A DNA stretch of 7,553 bases, taken from positions 1-7,553 of the forward strand of contig CAJTRU010000017.1 in assembly GCA_910579085.1 (NCBI GenBank), written 5' to 3'. This DNA comes from an uncultured Lachnospiraceae bacterium (GTDB lineage: Bacteria > Bacillota > Clostridia > Lachnospirales > Lachnospiraceae). Below, piece by piece: positions 6,237 to 7,553 of the stretch (position 1 is its first letter; the number at the start of each line of letters is the position of its first letter). The position numbers were made by a program, and so were the translations under genes. The notes under the pieces are model-generated. The model was not told the DNA's origin and made no database searches. It worked only from the letters and a program-made list of their open reading frames with translations.

Positions 6237-6843
6237 TAAACCGTTTGACTGCTATTTAATAAGTACTGGAGGAACAAATATGGAAAACACTATAAACGAT
6301 GTAAAGATATATTTTGTGACAATATCGGCGCACAAATATCTGCACATCAGAAATTATGAGAGCATTGGTTATTGGGATTTCTGGCAAAGGCAAAGCCAGG
6401 TTTCCGGGCAGGACTGCAATACCATTTGCGGACTGCTTGACAGTATACAAGGAAAACTGGATGATATGGGCGGCACTGAAGCCAATAGCGGAAGCGGTCA
6501 AATCATGGCTTATATCAACGAACCAACAGGCAGGATTTGCAGCTGGGGTATTCCATTGGCAGAAAGCTATGGTGTACGTCTTCCTGTGGATTATTGTGGT
6601 GAAATTCCAAAGCAGATGCAAATAATAGATGTTCCTGAGGGGGAGTATATCGTATTTGAACATGGGCCATTCAGCTATCAAACGCAAAATTGCAATGTTG
6701 AGCAAAAAATCGAAGAAGCAATGAAGAATTTTGACTACAACGCATCTGGCTATTGCCTTGACACAACACAAGGCAGGGTATTCTATTTTTATCATGACCC
6801 TGAACGGTTTTGGAAGTTTATCAGACCAGTTAAAAAGCTGTAA
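6232..6843 (+). CDS. GyrI-like small-molecule-binding domain protein (severed C-terminal half of an AraC regulator)
   Basis: Open for 203 codons from ATG 6232. The body resembles the GyrI-like/effector-binding domain (SOUL/Bacterial Rob C-terminal type): VKIYFVTISAHKYLHIRNYE (24-43), a central SGQIMAYI, and the C-terminal strand EYIVFEHGPF (138-147), ending with DPERFWKFIRPVKK. In this subfamily the domain normally follows an AraC DNA-binding domain, and here that domain lies directly upstream but out of frame. ATG 6232 has no ribosome site and falls inside the ancestral linker. ATG 6280 (codon 17) has GGAGG at 6268-6272 with a 7-base spacer, which would give a 187-residue stand-alone domain. 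The domain keeps an uninterrupted frame while its DNA-binding half is broken. It may be a surviving effector-binding protein or simply recent decay. The ligand is unknown. Confidence 0.8.
   Translation: MIKPFDCYLISTGGTNMENTINDVKIYFVTISAHKYLHIRNYESIGYWDFWQRQSQVSGQDCNTICGLLDSIQGKLDDMGGTEANSGSGQIMAYINEPTGRICSWGIPLAESYGVRLPVDYCGEIPKQMQIIDVPEGEYIVFEHGPFSYQTQNCNVEQKIEEAMKNFDYNASGYCLDTTQGRVFYFYHDPERFWKFIRPVKKL
6268..6282 (+). promoter_or_regulatory. Ribosome site and internal start for the GyrI-like domain
   Basis: GGAGG (6268-6272) stands 7 bases before ATG 6280, near-ideal for a low-GC Gram-positive. In the ancestral fusion these bases encode Gly-Gly of the inter-domain linker, so the site may be accidental, but it makes 6280 a better start than 6232. 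Confidence 0.6.
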
Positions 6844-6870
6844 AAAGATATATGGCCAGCTTTCTTTTTG
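6834..6870 (+). terminator. Hairpin with T-run overlapping the end of the GyrI-like gene
   Basis: AAAGCTG (6834-6840) pairs with CAGCTTT (6857-6863) and is followed by CTTTTTG. The 16-base loop is long, so this is the weakest of three successive hairpins. It overlaps the last codons and the stop. Confidence 0.45.
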
Positions 6871-6884
6871 CCTGGTATAATATT

Positions 6885-6919
6885 AAGCATTTAGGAGAAA
6901 TCTTAAGTGCTTTTCTTTT
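6885..6919 (+). terminator. Intrinsic terminator after the GyrI-like gene
   Basis: AAGCATTTAG (6885-6894) pairs with TTAAGTGCTT (6903-6912) over 10 bp, including two G-T wobbles, with an 8-base loop. The run TTTTCTTTT (6911-6919) follows. This is a good candidate for the end of the AraC/GyrI transcript. Confidence 0.6.
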
Positions 6920-6921
6920 AT

Positions 6922-6942
6922 CAGGGTATATGCCCTGTTTTT
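6922..6942 (+). terminator. Second intrinsic terminator in tandem
   Basis: CAGGG (6922-6926) pairs with CCCTG (6933-6937), extendable by one T-G pair, and five Ts follow at 6938-6942. It is compact and GC-rich, and lies only 3 bases after the T-run of the previous terminator. Confidence 0.6.
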
Positions 6943-7213
6943 CAAGCGGGTTTCCCAACAGAGAAATGAGAACAGAAAACAAAAAGTATCCGCTATTGCA
7001 GGAGGCGGGAAAAGTTTAAGCTTTAAGTAAAAAGTTATAGTATTACAAAAATATGGGTTTATCAGCAGGGTTCTGAATAAAATAGTATGGCTTATTTTTA
7101 ATATAAAAATTTTACTAAATAACGAGCCTGAAGGATTGTGTAGCTGGTTATGCAAAAGCAGAGTTTTCCGGTAAAAACCATCCAAAGGCTTAAATAATGA
7201 AAAATTTTTTCCA
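6943..7213. other. Gene-free stretch before the kinase fragment
   Basis: Only short open pieces with many stops. An ATG frame near 6930-7019 encodes about 29 polar residues without a ribosome site and without a family match. The expected upstream part of the GHKL kinase (sensor membrane helices and phospho-acceptor His segment) could not be recognised in any + frame here. Confidence 0.45.
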
Positions 7214-7456
7214 TTGATGATGAAGGAACAAGGTTGGATTGTGGATGGAATATTAGACACAAAATACCAGGAGGTAAAACAAAAAGATGTTGTTTTGGCA
7301 TTAAAGGTAAATGGCTTATCAAATTGGCCAATAGCGGATGAATATGTTGTGATTATTTTATCTAATATTTTAGATAATGCCTTGGAAGCTTGTGAAAGAT
7401 GTAATAATTATAATTTGTTTGCCGATAAAAATAATGTAAGAATTAAATTATTTTAG
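7214..7456 (+). pseudogene. GHKL-type sensor histidine kinase fragment (AgrC-like)
   Basis: An 80-codon frame (TTG 7214, ATG 7217 or 7220, none with a ribosome site) encodes part of a GHKL ATPase domain. Residues about 8-19 (GWIVDGILDTKY) match the segment after the phospho-acceptor helix in AgrC/NatK-like kinases, and DEYVVIILSNILDNALEACE (42-61) is the ATP-binding N box with N51, N55 and E58. The segment ADKNNVRIKLF (70-80) would begin the next strand, after which the frame stops at 7454-7456. The upstream sensor and His box and the downstream G boxes are absent, so it cannot be active as it stands. The fragment lies 100 bases from the window edge, but downstream frames within the window do not restore the kinase. 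Confidence 0.7.
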
Positions 7457-7479
7457 ATTTAGGAATATCAGGGGTAAAA

Positions 7480-7533
7480 ATTGATATAGAATTTGACAGA
7501 AATATAACAGGAAAAAATATTGATATAGAATTT
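7480..7533 (+). repeat. In-frame 15-bp direct repeat, unit IDIEF
   Basis: ATTGATATAGAATTT occurs at 7480-7494 and 7519-7533, spaced by 39 bases (13 codons). Both copies are in one open frame that starts after a stop at 7444 and runs off the window end, reading the peptide IDIEF twice. No family is recognised. It may be the beginning or a remnant of a repeat-containing protein whose main part lies beyond the window. Confidence 0.5.
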
Positions 7534-7553
7534 AATGAAGAGAGATGTTTAAG

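Noticed and set aside
6256..6795. 179-codon open frame on the - strand
   Set aside because: It lies fully inside the GyrI-like domain gene, has no ribosome site and no recognisable product; the + frame has clear family similarity.
6883..7260. 125-codon open frame on the - strand
   Set aside because: Covers the tandem terminators and a gene-free stretch, has no ribosome site, and its composition looks like the reverse of AT-rich non-coding DNA; no family match.
1..7553. CRISPR array, transposase, integrase, toxin-antitoxin pair, tRNA or riboswitch
   Set aside because: No regularly spaced repeats, DDE or recombinase motifs, toxin-antitoxin families or recognisable structured RNA could be seen.

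Overview
The window is AT-rich DNA from a low-GC Gram-positive bacterium, most likely a gut clostridium of the Lachnospiraceae type. The basis is strong GGAGG/AAGGAG ribosome sites, TATAAT -10 boxes, hairpin-plus-T terminators and the families present (AraC/GyrI fusion regulator, cysteine-rich KTR protein, M3 oligoendopeptidase, GHKL kinase). All recognisable genes are on the + strand, coding density is low, and much of the sequence is decayed. No CRISPR array, rRNA, tRNA, transposase or integrase was recognised.

Layout. 1-722 is non-coding or unrecognised and carries a perfect 15-bp inverted repeat at its left edge. A promoter at 723-751 precedes a two-gene operon: a Nudix hydrolase (826-1290) and a Pol-beta-type nucleotidyltransferase (1278-1943) that overlap by 13 bases. 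A gene-free stretch ends in a clear intrinsic terminator (2440-2470). A promoter with a dyad in its spacer (2504-2532) drives a two-lobed GNAT acetyltransferase whose better start is 2571. 3453-4298 has no intact gene. 4332-5102 is the C-terminal half of an M3 oligoendopeptidase in which the first zinc-binding His of HExxH is Tyr. An intact single-domain GNAT acetyltransferase follows at 5329-5856.

The most informative part is 5878-6843. Two decayed genes lie end to end: a complete but dead cysteine-rich KTR gene (amber stop, two zinc Cys changed to Tyr, start ATG apparently now ATA), and an AraC-type regulator that has lost its first helix-turn-helix and is frameshifted between its second helix-turn-helix and its C-terminal GyrI-like ligand-binding domain. 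The GyrI-like domain remains fully open and has a good ribosome site at an internal ATG (6280), so it may survive as a stand-alone protein. Three hairpins with T-runs follow. The right edge holds a fragment of a GHKL (AgrC-like) histidine kinase.

The intact genes are independent small enzymes (Nudix, nucleotidyltransferase, two acetyltransferases) of the detoxification or metabolite-modification kind, set among dead genes. I see no convincing new multi-gene system. The main value is the pseudogene reconstruction, the possible domain rescue, and the regulatory sites.
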